Origin: Pseudomonas sp. S35
GTDB taxonomy: Bacteria; Pseudomonadota; Gammaproteobacteria; Pseudomonadales; Pseudomonadaceae
Assembly: GCF_009866765.1 (NCBI RefSeq)
Contig: NZ_CP019431.1
Coordinates: 6,158,001 to 6,222,000 of the forward strand
Length of the DNA stretch: 64,000 nt
Direction of reading: 5' to 3'
Shown piece after piece: positions 36,427 to 44,960 of the stretch (position 1 is its first letter; every line of letters begins with the position of its first letter). The translations under genes were made by a program, and so were the position numbers. Below the pieces are notes generated by a model. That model was not told where the DNA came from and did no database searches. It saw nothing but the letters and a program-made list of their open reading frames with translations.

Positions 36427-37094
36427 ACGCCAGCCTCCCCATCACCGATCAAGCGACCGCGCTGCAGGGTCAGCATGCGGTGGCGCATCCGGGCAATCAG
36501 CGCCAGGTCGTGACTGGCGATCAATACGCTGGTGCCCAGGCGATTGATGTCTTCGAACACCCCCATGATCTCGGCTGCCAGACGCGGGTCGAGGTTACCG
36601 GTAGGTTCGTCCGCCAGCAGCAAGGCCGGGCGATGGACGATGGCACGGGCGATGCCGACGCGCTGTTGCTGGCCGGTGGAAAGATCGCCGGGGTAAAGGT
36701 CGGTCTTGTCCGACAGCGCCACGCGCTCCAGGGCCGAATCCACGCGCTTGACGATCTCGGCCTTGGACAGCCCGAGAATCTGCAACGGCAGGGCGATGTT
36801 GTTGAACACGGTGCGATCGAACAGCAACTGGTGGTTCTGGAACACCACGCCGATCTGGCGGCGCAGGTAGGGAATCTGCGCATTGCTGATGGTGGCCAGG
36901 TCCTGGCCAGCCAGCAGCAGTTTGCCCGTGGTCGGGCGTTCCATGGCCAGCAGCAGGCGCAACAAGGTACTTTTACCGGCGCCAGAATGCCCGGTTACGA
37001 ACAAAAATTCGCCACGACGCACTCGAAAGCTCAGCTCATGCAAGCCCACATGCCCGTTGGCATAGCGTTTACCGACCTGTTCGAATCGAATCAT
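36423..37094 (-). CDS. ftsE: Cell division ATP-binding protein FtsE
   Basis: A 223-residue ABC ATPase. Walker A is GHSGAGKSTLLRLLLAMERP, the signature LSTGQQQRVGIARAIVH, and Walker B PALLLADEPTGNLDPRLA. It partners FtsX at the septum. It overlaps ftsY by 4 bp upstream and ftsX by 4 bp downstream, giving a fully coupled ftsY-ftsE-ftsX unit. Confidence 0.96.
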   Translation of the reverse strand: MIRFEQVGKRYANGHVGLHELSFRVRRGEFLFVTGHSGAGKSTLLRLLLAMERPTTGKLLLAGQDLATISNAQIPYLRRQIGVVFQNHQLLFDRTVFNNIALPLQILGLSKAEIVKRVDSALERVALSDKTDLYPGDLSTGQQQRVGIARAIVHRPALLLADEPTGNLDPRLAAEIMGVFEDINRLGTSVLIASHDLALIARMRHRMLTLQRGRLIGDGEAGV

Positions 37095-38497
37095 GAACGC
37101 TCCCGCTCGGCAAACAATGCCTCTACAAAGGGTTCGGCTTCAAAGGTGCGCAGGTCGTCGATGCCTTCACCGACGCCGATATAACGAATCGGCAACCCGA
37201 ACTGTTTGGCCAACGCAAAGATCACGCCGCCTTTGGCCGTGCCGTCGAGCTTAGTCAATGCTAGGCCGGTCAGTTGCACCGTCTGGTTGAATTGCTTGGC
37301 CTGGCTGATGGCGTTCTGGCCGGTGCCGGCGTCCAACACCAGCAGCACTTCGTGGGGCGCGTCTGCATCCAGCTTGCCGATGACGCGGCGCACTTTCTTC
37401 AGCTCTTCCATCAAATTGTCTTTGGTGTGCAGGCGACCGGCGGTATCGGCGATCAGCACATCAATGTTGCGGGCCTTGGCGGCTTGCACCGCGTCGAAGA
37501 TCACCGAAGCGGAGTCGGCACCGGTGTGCTGGGCGATCACCGGGATCTTGTTGCGCTCACCCCAAACCTGCAATTGCTCAACGGCGGCGGCGCGGAAGGT
37601 GTCACCGGCGGCCAGCATGACTTTCTTGCCTTCCAGTTGCAGCTTCTTGGCCAGTTTGCCGATGGTGGTGGTCTTGCCGGCGCCGTTGACGCCCACCACC
37701 AGGATCACAAACGGCTTGTTCGGGGTGATCACCAGCGGGGCTTCCACGGGTTTGAGCATGGCAGCCAGTTCGGCCTGCAAGGATTTGTAGAGCGCATCGG
37801 CATCGGTCAGTTGCTTGCGCGCGACCTTCTGGGTCAGGCTCTGGATGATCACGGCGGTGGCTTCGACGCCCACGTCTGCGGTGAGCAGGCGGGTCTCGAT
37901 GTCTTCCAGCAGTTCGTCATCAATGACTTTCTTGCCCAGGAACAGGCTGGCCATGCCTTCGCCGATGCTGGCGCTGGTCTTGCTCAGGCCTTGCTTGAGA
38001 CGGGCGAAGAAGCCGGTTTTGCTGGCTTCTGGGGATGGGGCGAGCGGTTCTGGCTCGACAACCTCAACGGGTGCAGCAACCACAACAGGCACAGGCGCAG
38101 GGACTTCCACGACGAGCGGCGCTTCGACCACCACCTCAACCGGCTCAACCACCGCAGGAATCGGCGGCGCCACGTGTTCAGCCTGCACGTCTTCGACCAA
38201 TGCCACAGGCTCTTCGGCCACCGGCAACTCAGGCCACGGCTTGTGCTCAGGTTCCGGCTCCGGCTCCGGCACAGCCTCAACCACTGGCTGCAACACCGGT
38301 TCAGCCATCGGCAACACCACCGGCGCCGGCGCTTCGGCAACCGGTTCGGCTTCTATTACGGGTTCGGGGATCGGCTCAACTTGAACCTGTGGCTGTTCGA
38401 CAACGGTTTCCTGCGGCTTTTTGCGCAGCCATCCGAACAGGCCTTTTTTCTCGCCAGCCGCAGCTGGGGTCTTCTTGTCGTCGTTGGAACCAAACAT
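37091..38497 (-). CDS. ftsY: Signal recognition particle receptor FtsY
   Basis: A 468-residue SRP-type GTPase. Residues 1 to about 160 form a Pro/Glu/Val-rich acidic A-domain with repeated short P-V-x-E units, longer than the functional core needs and clearly low-complexity. The NG domain follows. The GTP-binding motifs are VGVNGAGKTTTIGKLAKKL, VLIADTAGRLHT and LTKLDGTAKGGVIFALAK. It receives ribosome-SRP complexes at the inner membrane for co-translational insertion. The 233-bp gap to the divergent M16 gene (38498-38730) contains no gene I can support. Confidence 0.96.
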   Translation of the reverse strand: MFGSNDDKKTPAAAGEKKGLFGWLRKKPQETVVEQPQVQVEPIPEPVIEAEPVAEAPAPVVLPMAEPVLQPVVEAVPEPEPEPEHKPWPELPVAEEPVALVEDVQAEHVAPPIPAVVEPVEVVVEAPLVVEVPAPVPVVVAAPVEVVEPEPLAPSPEASKTGFFARLKQGLSKTSASIGEGMASLFLGKKVIDDELLEDIETRLLTADVGVEATAVIIQSLTQKVARKQLTDADALYKSLQAELAAMLKPVEAPLVITPNKPFVILVVGVNGAGKTTTIGKLAKKLQLEGKKVMLAAGDTFRAAAVEQLQVWGERNKIPVIAQHTGADSASVIFDAVQAAKARNIDVLIADTAGRLHTKDNLMEELKKVRRVIGKLDADAPHEVLLVLDAGTGQNAISQAKQFNQTVQLTGLALTKLDGTAKGGVIFALAKQFGLPIRYIGVGEGIDDLRTFEAEPFVEALFAERERS

Positions 38498-38730
38498 GGA
38501 GACGGCTATCTCAAGGTAGCGACGCGCCAGAGGGGCGCGCCGGTAAATAAAATTCGATGCGTAACAGACTGTTTTTTAGCCAGCTCGTTCATGCGCAACA
38601 TTTTGTAAGGCCAAAATAGGGCCTCAACAAGACTGCCGCAGTGGCCGTCCGTATATTCGACCAGTATCCTAGCACCTCCTCGCCCGCCGACGCTAAGACC
38701 AAGCGGGCAGCCCAACAGGTTTAAAAACGA

Positions 38731-40086
38731 ATGAATGCTCTAGCCCGCCGCGCCGCAGGCCTGCTGTTCAGCACAGTTTGTCTGCCTCTTTCAGCTTTCG
38801 CTGCCGACCCACAACCCACCCATGAATTCACCCTGGACAACGGCCTCAAGGTCGTCGTGCGCGAAGATCATCGCGCCCCGGTGGTGGTTTCCCAGGTTTG
38901 GTACAAGGTGGGTTCGAGCTACGAAACCCCGGGCCAGACCGGTTTGTCCCACGCCCTGGAGCACATGATGTTCAAGGGCAGCGCCAAAGTCGGACCCGGC
39001 GAAGCCTCGCTGATCCTGCGCGACCTGGGCGCGGAAGAAAACGCGTTCACCAGCGACGACTACACCGCGTACTACCAAGTGCTGGCCCGCGACCGCCTGG
39101 GCGTGGCCTTCGAACTGGAAGCCGACCGCATGGCCAGCCTGCGCCTGCCGGCCGACGAGTTCAGCCGCGAAATCGAGGTAATCAAAGAAGAACGCCGCCT
39201 GCGCACCGACGATAACCCAATGTCCAAGGCCTTCGAGCGCTTCAAGGCGATGGCTTTCCCGGCCAGCGGCTACCACACGCCGACCATCGGCTGGATGGCT
39301 GACCTGGACCGCATGAAAGTCGAAGAACTGCGCCACTGGTACCAATCCTGGTACGTGCCGAACAACGCCACCCTGGTGGTGGTCGGCGACGTCACCCCGG
39401 ACGAGGTGAAGAACCTGGCCCAGCGCTACTTTGGCCCGATCCCCAAGCGTGACGTGCCACCGGCCAAGATCCCGATGGAACTGGCCGAGCCTGGCGAGCG
39501 CCTGTTGACCATGCACGTGCAGACCCAATTGCCGAGCGTCATGCTCGGTTTCAACGTACCCAGCCTGGCGACCGCCGACGACAAACGCTCGGTGCAAGCC
39601 TTGCGCCTGATCTCGGCCCTGCTGGACGGCGGCTACAGTGCACGTATCTCGGAGCAGTTGGAGCGTGGCGAAGAGCTGGTTTCCGCCGCCTCCACCAATT
39701 ACGACGCCTATACCCGTGGCGATACGCTGTTCATGCTGTCGGCCACTCCCAACCAGCAGAAGAAAAAGACCATCGCCCAAGCCGAAGCTGGCCTGTGGCG
39801 CCTGCTGGACGAGCTCAAAGCCAAGCCGCCGACCGCCGAGGAACTGGAGCGTATCCGCGCCCAAGTGATTGCCGGCCTGGTCTACCAGCGTGACTCGATC
39901 ACCAGCCAGGCCACGGCCATCGGCTCCCTGGAAACCGTTGGCCTGTCCTGGAAACTGATGGATTCCGAGCTGGCCGACCTGCAAAGCGTGACCCCGGAAG
40001 ATATCCAAAAGGCCGCGCGCACCTATTTCACCCGCGAACGTCTGAGTGTCGCCCATGTTCTGCCTGAGGAGACCGCTCATGAGTGA
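38731..40086 (+). CDS. M16 family zinc peptidase (catalytic member of a pair)
   Basis: A 451-residue exported M16 peptidase. A signal peptide covers residues 1-24 (GLLFSTVCLPLSAFAA). The inverted zinc motif HxxEH is intact: His74, Glu77, His78 in LSHALEHMMFKG. The downstream Glu cluster lies in EENAFTSDDYTAYYQ and FELEADRMASL. Such proteins act in the periplasm on small proteins or peptides. It overlaps the next M16 gene by 8 bp, and the two probably form a heterodimer. Confidence 0.92.
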   Translation: MNALARRAAGLLFSTVCLPLSAFAADPQPTHEFTLDNGLKVVVREDHRAPVVVSQVWYKVGSSYETPGQTGLSHALEHMMFKGSAKVGPGEASLILRDLGAEENAFTSDDYTAYYQVLARDRLGVAFELEADRMASLRLPADEFSREIEVIKEERRLRTDDNPMSKAFERFKAMAFPASGYHTPTIGWMADLDRMKVEELRHWYQSWYVPNNATLVVVGDVTPDEVKNLAQRYFGPIPKRDVPPAKIPMELAEPGERLLTMHVQTQLPSVMLGFNVPSLATADDKRSVQALRLISALLDGGYSARISEQLERGEELVSAASTNYDAYTRGDTLFMLSATPNQQKKKTIAQAEAGLWRLLDELKAKPPTAEELERIRAQVIAGLVYQRDSITSQATAIGSLETVGLSWKLMDSELADLQSVTPEDIQKAARTYFTRERLSVAHVLPEETAHE

Positions 40087-41569
40087 TCGCAAAAGCAGCC
40101 GCCTGATCTTCCCCGGCCTGATCGTCGTCACCCTGATCGCCGCCAGCGCCGTGTACTTCCTGCGTCCGAGCGACTCCGTCGCCAGCCCGGCATTGGAAAA
40201 AGCCCAATCGAGCAACAAGCTGCAATCCCTGGCAGAGCTGGACGGCAAGGCGCCGACCAACCGCAAGCTCGACGTGCAAACCTGGACCACCGCCGAAGGC
40301 GCCAAGGTGCTGTTCGTTGAAGCCCATGAACTGCCGATGTTCGACGTGCGCATCCTGTTCGCCGCCGGCAGCAGCCAGGACGGCAACGTGCCGGGCCTGG
40401 CCTTGATGACCAACGCCATGCTCAACGAAGGCGTGCCGGGCAAGGATGTCAGCCAGATCGCCAGTGGCTTTGAAGGCCTGGGCGCCGACTTCGGCAATGG
40501 CGCTTACCGCGACATGGCGCTGGTGTCCCTGCGCAGCCTGAGTGCCAGCGATAAACGCGACGCCGCCCTGGCGCTGTTTGACGACGTGATCGGCAAGCCG
40601 ACCTTCCCGGCCGACTCCCTGGCCCGCATCAAGAACCAGATCCTCGCCGGCTTTGAATACCAGAAGCAGAACCCCGGCAAACTGGCCAGCCTGGAGCTGT
40701 TCAAGCGCCTGTATGGCGACCACCCTTACGCGCACCCGAGCGAAGGCACCCCGCAAAGCGTGCCGAACATTAACCTGGCACAGTTGCAGGCGTTCCACGC
40801 CAAGGCGTACGCCGCCGGTAATGCGGTGATTGCAGTGGTGGGCGACCTGACCCGCGCCGAAGCCGAAGCCATGACCGCCAAGGTGTCCGCATCGCTACCT
40901 AAAGGCCCGGCGCTGGCGAAGATTGCCCAGCCAACCGAGCCAAAGGCCGGCCTGAGCCATATCGAGTTCCCGTCCAAGCAGACGCATTTGCTGTTTGCCC
41001 AACTGGGCATCGACCGCGCCGACCCTGACTACGCGGCCTTGTCCTTGGGTAACCAGATCCTCGGTGGCGGCGGCTTCGGCACCCGCTTGATGAGCGAAGT
41101 GCGTGAAAAGCGCGGGCTGACCTACGGCGTGTACTCCGGTTTCTCGCCGATGCAGGTGCGCGGCCCGTTCATGATCAACCTGCAGACCCGCGCCGAAATG
41201 AGCGGCGGCACCCTGCGCCTGGTCGAAGACGTAGTCGCCGATTACCTCAAGACCGGCCCGACGCAAAAAGAGCTGGATGACGCCAAGCGCGAGCTGGCCG
41301 GCAGCTTCCCGCTGTCTACCGCGAGCAACGCCGATATCGTCGGGCAGTTGGGCGCCATGGGTTTCTACAACCTGCCGCTGAGCTATCTGGAAGATTTCAT
41401 GAAACAATCCCAGGCCCTGACCGTAGAGCAGGTCAAGGCTGCAATGAATAAACACTTGAGCGCCGACAAGATGGTCATCGTGACCGCCGGCCCGACGATT
41501 GCGCAAAAGCCACTACCGCCCCCCACTGATAAACCCGCCGAGCAGCCGCTCGGGGTTCCGGAGCATTAA
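40079..41569 (+). CDS. M16 family protein, non-catalytic partner
   Basis: A 496-residue M16-fold protein with an N-terminal membrane anchor or uncleaved signal (LIFPGLIVVTLIAASAVYFL). The zinc site is missing: where the first protein has HALEH, this one reads ALMTNAML in NVPGLALMTNAMLNEGVPGK. The substrate-binding R/Y region is kept (EKRGLTYGVYSGFSP). This matches active/inactive M16 pairs seen in many bacteria. ATG 40079 overlaps the previous stop. The C-terminus is Pro-rich. Followed immediately by rsmD. Confidence 0.92.
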   Translation: MSDRKSSRLIFPGLIVVTLIAASAVYFLRPSDSVASPALEKAQSSNKLQSLAELDGKAPTNRKLDVQTWTTAEGAKVLFVEAHELPMFDVRILFAAGSSQDGNVPGLALMTNAMLNEGVPGKDVSQIASGFEGLGADFGNGAYRDMALVSLRSLSASDKRDAALALFDDVIGKPTFPADSLARIKNQILAGFEYQKQNPGKLASLELFKRLYGDHPYAHPSEGTPQSVPNINLAQLQAFHAKAYAAGNAVIAVVGDLTRAEAEAMTAKVSASLPKGPALAKIAQPTEPKAGLSHIEFPSKQTHLLFAQLGIDRADPDYAALSLGNQILGGGGFGTRLMSEVREKRGLTYGVYSGFSPMQVRGPFMINLQTRAEMSGGTLRLVEDVVADYLKTGPTQKELDDAKRELAGSFPLSTASNADIVGQLGAMGFYNLPLSYLEDFMKQSQALTVEQVKAAMNKHLSADKMVIVTAGPTIAQKPLPPPTDKPAEQPLGVPEH

Positions 41570-42186
41570 TGGCCAGTTCATCTCGCCCGAAAAAACCTGT
41601 CCACAACGTACACAACGGTGTGGGCCAACTGCGCATCATTGGCGGTGAATGGGGCAGCCGCAAGCTGAGCTTCCCCGACGTCGTGGGCCTGCGCCCAACG
41701 CCGGATCGCGTGCGGGAAACCCTGTTCAACTGGCTCGCGCCGTACATCGCGGGCGCCAAGGTGCTGGACCCGTTCGCCGGCAGTGGCGCGCTGTTCCTGG
41801 AGGCGCTGTCCCGTGGCGCGTCTCAGGCCCAGGCGCTCGACGCCAGTAACGTAGCGGTCTCCAGCCTCAAGGAACACTTGGGCACATTGCGCTGCACCAA
41901 TGGCCAGGTACAAACCGCCGACGCCCTGCGCTACCTGGAAACCCAGACGGCCAGCGCCTACGACGTGGTGTTCCTCGACCCGCCGTTCAACCAGAACCTG
42001 CTGCCGACCGTGTGCGCACTGCTTGAAGAACGCCAATGGCTGGCGCCGGATGCGTGGATCTACACTGAAAGCGAGACCGCACCGTCCACCCTGGGTTTAC
42101 CCGGCGCGTGGCGTCTGCACCGGGAGCAGAAATCCGGGCGGGTGTATTACGCGTTGTGGCACCGGGTGGTAGAAAACGCCGAGTAG
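41569..42186 (+). CDS. rsmD: 16S rRNA (guanine966-N2)-methyltransferase RsmD
   Basis: A 205-residue class I methyltransferase. Motifs: GGEWGSRKLSFPDVVGLRPT, the SAM site VLDPFAGSGALFLEALSRGA, and the catalytic DPPF in VVFLDPPFNQNLL. It overlaps the stop of the M16 gene by one base (TAATG). It methylates G966 of 16S rRNA in the small subunit. Size is standard. Confidence 0.95.
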   Translation: MASSSRPKKPVHNVHNGVGQLRIIGGEWGSRKLSFPDVVGLRPTPDRVRETLFNWLAPYIAGAKVLDPFAGSGALFLEALSRGASQAQALDASNVAVSSLKEHLGTLRCTNGQVQTADALRYLETQTASAYDVVFLDPPFNQNLLPTVCALLEERQWLAPDAWIYTESETAPSTLGLPGAWRLHREQKSGRVYYALWHRVVENAE

Positions 42187-42240
42187 TCTCAGTGCGGGCT
42201 TCTGTGGTGGGCCCGCTCACCACATGCCACAGAGATCTGC

Positions 42241-43269
42241 ATGACCCCTTCTTCTGAAAGATTCACCCCCGCCTTCGGCCTCGGCAACCCCCACCTGCAA
42301 ACACTGTGGGGGCCGTTGTGGCGTCCCACTACCCATATCGAACGCCAACGCGAACGCCTGTGGCTGGAAGACGGCGACTTTCTCGACCTCGACTGGCATG
42401 GCCCCCATGACGCGCAGGCCCCCTTGGTGCTGGTTCTGCACGGGCTGACCGGTTCATCCAACTCGCCTTACGTGGCCGGGCTGCAAAAAGTCCTCGCCGC
42501 ACAAGGCTGGGCCAGCGTGGCGCTGAACTGGCGCGGATGCTCCGGGGAACCAAATCTATTGGCCCGCAGCTATCACTCGGGCGCCAGCGAAGACCTGGCC
42601 GCTGCAATTGCGCACTTGCGCGCCAAGCGGCCATTGGCGCCGTTGTATGCCGTGGGTTATTCCCTTGGCGGCAATGTATTGCTCAAGCACCTGGGTGAAA
42701 CCGGCGAAGCGTCGGGCTTGCAAGGCGCGGCGGCGGTGTCGGTGCCGTTTCGCCTGGACCAGTGCGCAGACCGCATCGGGCTGGGCTTTTCGCGGGTCTA
42801 TCAGAAGCACTTCATGCGCGAGATGCTGGCGTATATCCGCGTCAAGCAGCGTCAGTTTTTGCAGGATGGTCGGGAGGATGGGCTAAAAACCCTCGAAGCA
42901 CTCGGCTCTCTGGAGAAGATGCGCACGTTCTGGGATTTCGATGGCCGGGTGACCGCGCCGCTGCACGGCTTTCTCAGTGCCGAGGACTATTATCGGAAGG
43001 CATCGAGTCGGTATTACCTGGGCGACATTCGCACACCGACCCTGATTATCCATGCCGCCGATGACCCGTTCGTCTTCGCCCACAGCCTGCCTGAGGCCAG
43101 TGAGCTGTCGGCGTGCACCGAGTTTGAGCTGACGACCAAAGGTGGGCATGTCGGGTTTGTCGATGGCTCACTGAAACGCCCCAGCTACTACCTTGAGCGG
43201 CGCATTCCCCAATGGCTTAGGGCACATGTGGGAGGGGGCTTACACGGCCGGGAACTCAGTCGCCCGTAG
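42241..43269 (+). CDS. YheT-type alpha/beta hydrolase
   Basis: A 342-residue hydrolase. The oxyanion segment is LVLVLHGLTGSSNSPYVAGL and the nucleophile Ser141 is in YAVGYSLGGNVLLKHLGE. The acid and His lie in LIIHAADDPFVFAHSLPEAS and TKGGHVGFVDG. YheT proteins are esterase-like with unknown substrate. The last ~17 residues (AHVGGGLHGRELSRP) are encoded by half of a REP element, and the gene ends 14 bp inside the convergent sulfurtransferase, so the original stop seems to have been displaced by the repeat. Confidence 0.9.
   Translation: MTPSSERFTPAFGLGNPHLQTLWGPLWRPTTHIERQRERLWLEDGDFLDLDWHGPHDAQAPLVLVLHGLTGSSNSPYVAGLQKVLAAQGWASVALNWRGCSGEPNLLARSYHSGASEDLAAAIAHLRAKRPLAPLYAVGYSLGGNVLLKHLGETGEASGLQGAAAVSVPFRLDQCADRIGLGFSRVYQKHFMREMLAYIRVKQRQFLQDGREDGLKTLEALGSLEKMRTFWDFDGRVTAPLHGFLSAEDYYRKASSRYYLGDIRTPTLIIHAADDPFVFAHSLPEASELSACTEFELTTKGGHVGFVDGSLKRPSYYLERRIPQWLRAHVGGGLHGRELSRP
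43226..43241. repeat. Half REP captured in the YheT reading frame
   Basis: ATGTGGGAGGGGGCTT matches the left half of the common REP; the right half is absent and coding sequence continues through it. Confidence 0.7.
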
Positions 43270-44110
43270 CAATTGCCCGCGCCGGATCAGTAATCCACTC
43301 ACTCCACGACCCCGCATACAGCTTGCCCAGCGGATAACCCGCCAAACTCAGCGCAAACAGGTTATGGCAGGCCGTCACCCCGGAACCGCAATACGCCACC
43401 AGTTCTTCCGGTGCGCGTCCCTTCAGCTGGGCGGCAAAGCGCTGCTTGAGCTGTTCGGCCGGCAGGAAGCGGCCATCACTGCCGAGGTTTTCGTTGAACG
43501 CCGCACACTGTGCCCCTGGGATGTGCCCGGCAATCGGGTCGATGGGCTCCACTTCGCCGCGAAAACGTGGCTGGGCTCGGGCATCGATCAGGGTCAGGCC
43601 TGGCTGGCCCAAGCGTTTTTGCAGGTGTTCGGCATCCAACAGCAGGTGACTGTCCGGCTGACCGGCAAAGGTTCCTGGCTCGATCGCTGGCGCATCCAGG
43701 CTCAACGGGAAACCGGCGCCATGCCAGGCCTTGAGGCCACCGTCCAGGATAAACACACCCTCGCGCTTGCCCAGCCAAGCCAAAAGCCACCACGCACGGG
43801 CGGCAAAAGCCCCGGGGCCATCGTCATAGAGCACCACGTCCGTGTCGGCGTTGATGCCCCAGGCACGCAACTGCTCGACGAACGTGCCCGCATTCGGCAA
43901 TGGATGACGACCAGTCACCCCCCTGCTCACCGGCCCGCTGAGGTGGCGCTCCAGATCGGCATACTGCGCGCCTTCGATATGCCCTTCGGCATAGCTGCAA
44001 AGCCCGTAATCCGGGTCTTCCAGGGCAAAACGGCAATCGAGGATCACCAGTCCGGCCGACGCCTGGCGCTCGGCCAATTGCTGGGGACTGATCAGTTGGG
44101 CAAGCGGCAT
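43256..44110 (-). CDS. Thiosulfate / 3-mercaptopyruvate sulfurtransferase (two rhodanese domains)
   Basis: A 284-residue tandem rhodanese protein. The N-terminal domain (ILDCRFALEDPDYGLCSYAE) lacks the catalytic Cys, having Asp97 in YDDGPGAFAARAWW. The C-terminal domain carries Cys241 in VAYCGSGVTACHNL. The CGSGVTA loop is of the mercaptopyruvate-sulfurtransferase type. It moves sulfane sulfur to cyanide, thiols or carriers. It is convergent with the YheT gene and co-directional with the TetR gene upstream (32 bp). Confidence 0.9.
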   Translation of the reverse strand: MPLAQLISPQQLAERQASAGLVILDCRFALEDPDYGLCSYAEGHIEGAQYADLERHLSGPVSRGVTGRHPLPNAGTFVEQLRAWGINADTDVVLYDDGPGAFAARAWWLLAWLGKREGVFILDGGLKAWHGAGFPLSLDAPAIEPGTFAGQPDSHLLLDAEHLQKRLGQPGLTLIDARAQPRFRGEVEPIDPIAGHIPGAQCAAFNENLGSDGRFLPAEQLKQRFAAQLKGRAPEELVAYCGSGVTACHNLFALSLAGYPLGKLYAGSWSEWITDPARAIATGD

Positions 44111-44142
44111 GACGAACTCCTACGAATGCATGTGGGAAAGGT

Positions 44143-44814
44143 CTACTTCACTTCTTCCAGTGCCTGGTTCAACGGCACGTAAAACTCTTTGAACAGCGCA
44201 TCCACCGCCTCTTTGGCCTGGGGCGTGACAAACCCCGCCTCCAGCACCAGCACCTGATACACACCGCGCTTGATGGCCTCGGCGCTCAAGTGGGCGGAGT
44301 TTTCATTGGTGGTGCATAAGAACCGCACCCACGAGGTGAGGATGATCCAGGCATTGAGGGTCAGGGCTTCGGTTTGCACCGGGTCCATGTTGAGGATGCC
44401 CGCGTCGACAAACCCCCGGTAGATCGCATTGCCTTGGGTCAGGCACCGCTGTGAAAAGCGCCGATAACCGGTGGCGAGCTCAGGATCGCTCTCCAGCAGA
44501 TGTTCAAGGTCGCGATGCAGGAAGCGATAGCGCCACATCCCGGCCAGCAAGGCCTGCAGGTAGAAACGCTTGTCCTGGACCGTCGCGGCGCGCCCCTGTG
44601 GCGGGCGCAGAAAGCTGTCTACCAGTGCTTCGTATTCACGAAACAGCACGGCGATGATCGCCTGCTTGTTGGGGAAGTGGTAGTACAGGTTACCCGGCGA
44701 AATTTCCATATGGGCGGCGATATGGTTGGTGCTGATACTGCGCTCGCCCTGCTGGTTAAAAAGCTCCAGGCTGGTTTGCACAATGCGTTCGCTGGTCTTT
44801 ACTCGTGGTGCCAT
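44143..44814 (-). CDS. TetR-family regulator of the aldehyde dehydrogenase operon
   Basis: A 223-residue TetR protein. The HTH is at residues 10-55 (RIVQTSLELFNQQGERSIST, HIAAHMEISPGNLYYHFPNK). The rest is a helical ligand domain with no diagnostic motif. It is divergent from the dehydrogenase operon, and the 146-bp gap holds a promoter with an inverted repeat in its spacer, so it is most likely the repressor of those genes. The ligand is unknown, plausibly a fatty or aromatic aldehyde or alcohol handled by them. Confidence 0.88.
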   Translation of the reverse strand: MAPRVKTSERIVQTSLELFNQQGERSISTNHIAAHMEISPGNLYYHFPNKQAIIAVLFREYEALVDSFLRPPQGRAATVQDKRFYLQALLAGMWRYRFLHRDLEHLLESDPELATGYRRFSQRCLTQGNAIYRGFVDAGILNMDPVQTEALTLNAWIILTSWVRFLCTTNENSAHLSAEAIKRGVYQVLVLEAGFVTPQAKEAVDALFKEFYVPLNQALEEVK

Positions 44815-44892
44815 AGGGGAATCAGCTTCTATACACGTGATAGGGCATCTTACGGCCTATCCTTGCCAGGTTAAATCTGCATGTTGCTGCAA

Positions 44893-44927
44893 TGTCATTT
44901 GACAATTTAGAGCAATGACTCTAAAAA
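44893..44927 (+). promoter_or_regulatory. Promoter with TetR-type operator for the dehydrogenase operon
   Basis: The -35 hexamer TTGACA (44899-44904) and a -10-like TAAAAA (44922-44927) are 17 bp apart. The spacer and -10 contain the inverted repeat TTTAGAG-CAATGA-CTCTAAA (44906-44925, perfect 7-bp arms). The -35 itself lies in a second palindrome, TGTCATTTGACA (44893-44904). A repressor bound here would block RNA polymerase directly; the divergent TetR is the obvious candidate. Confidence 0.65.
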
Positions 44928-44960
44928 TCCAGGCAGACCAATAACAATCGGTGCTGCGCC

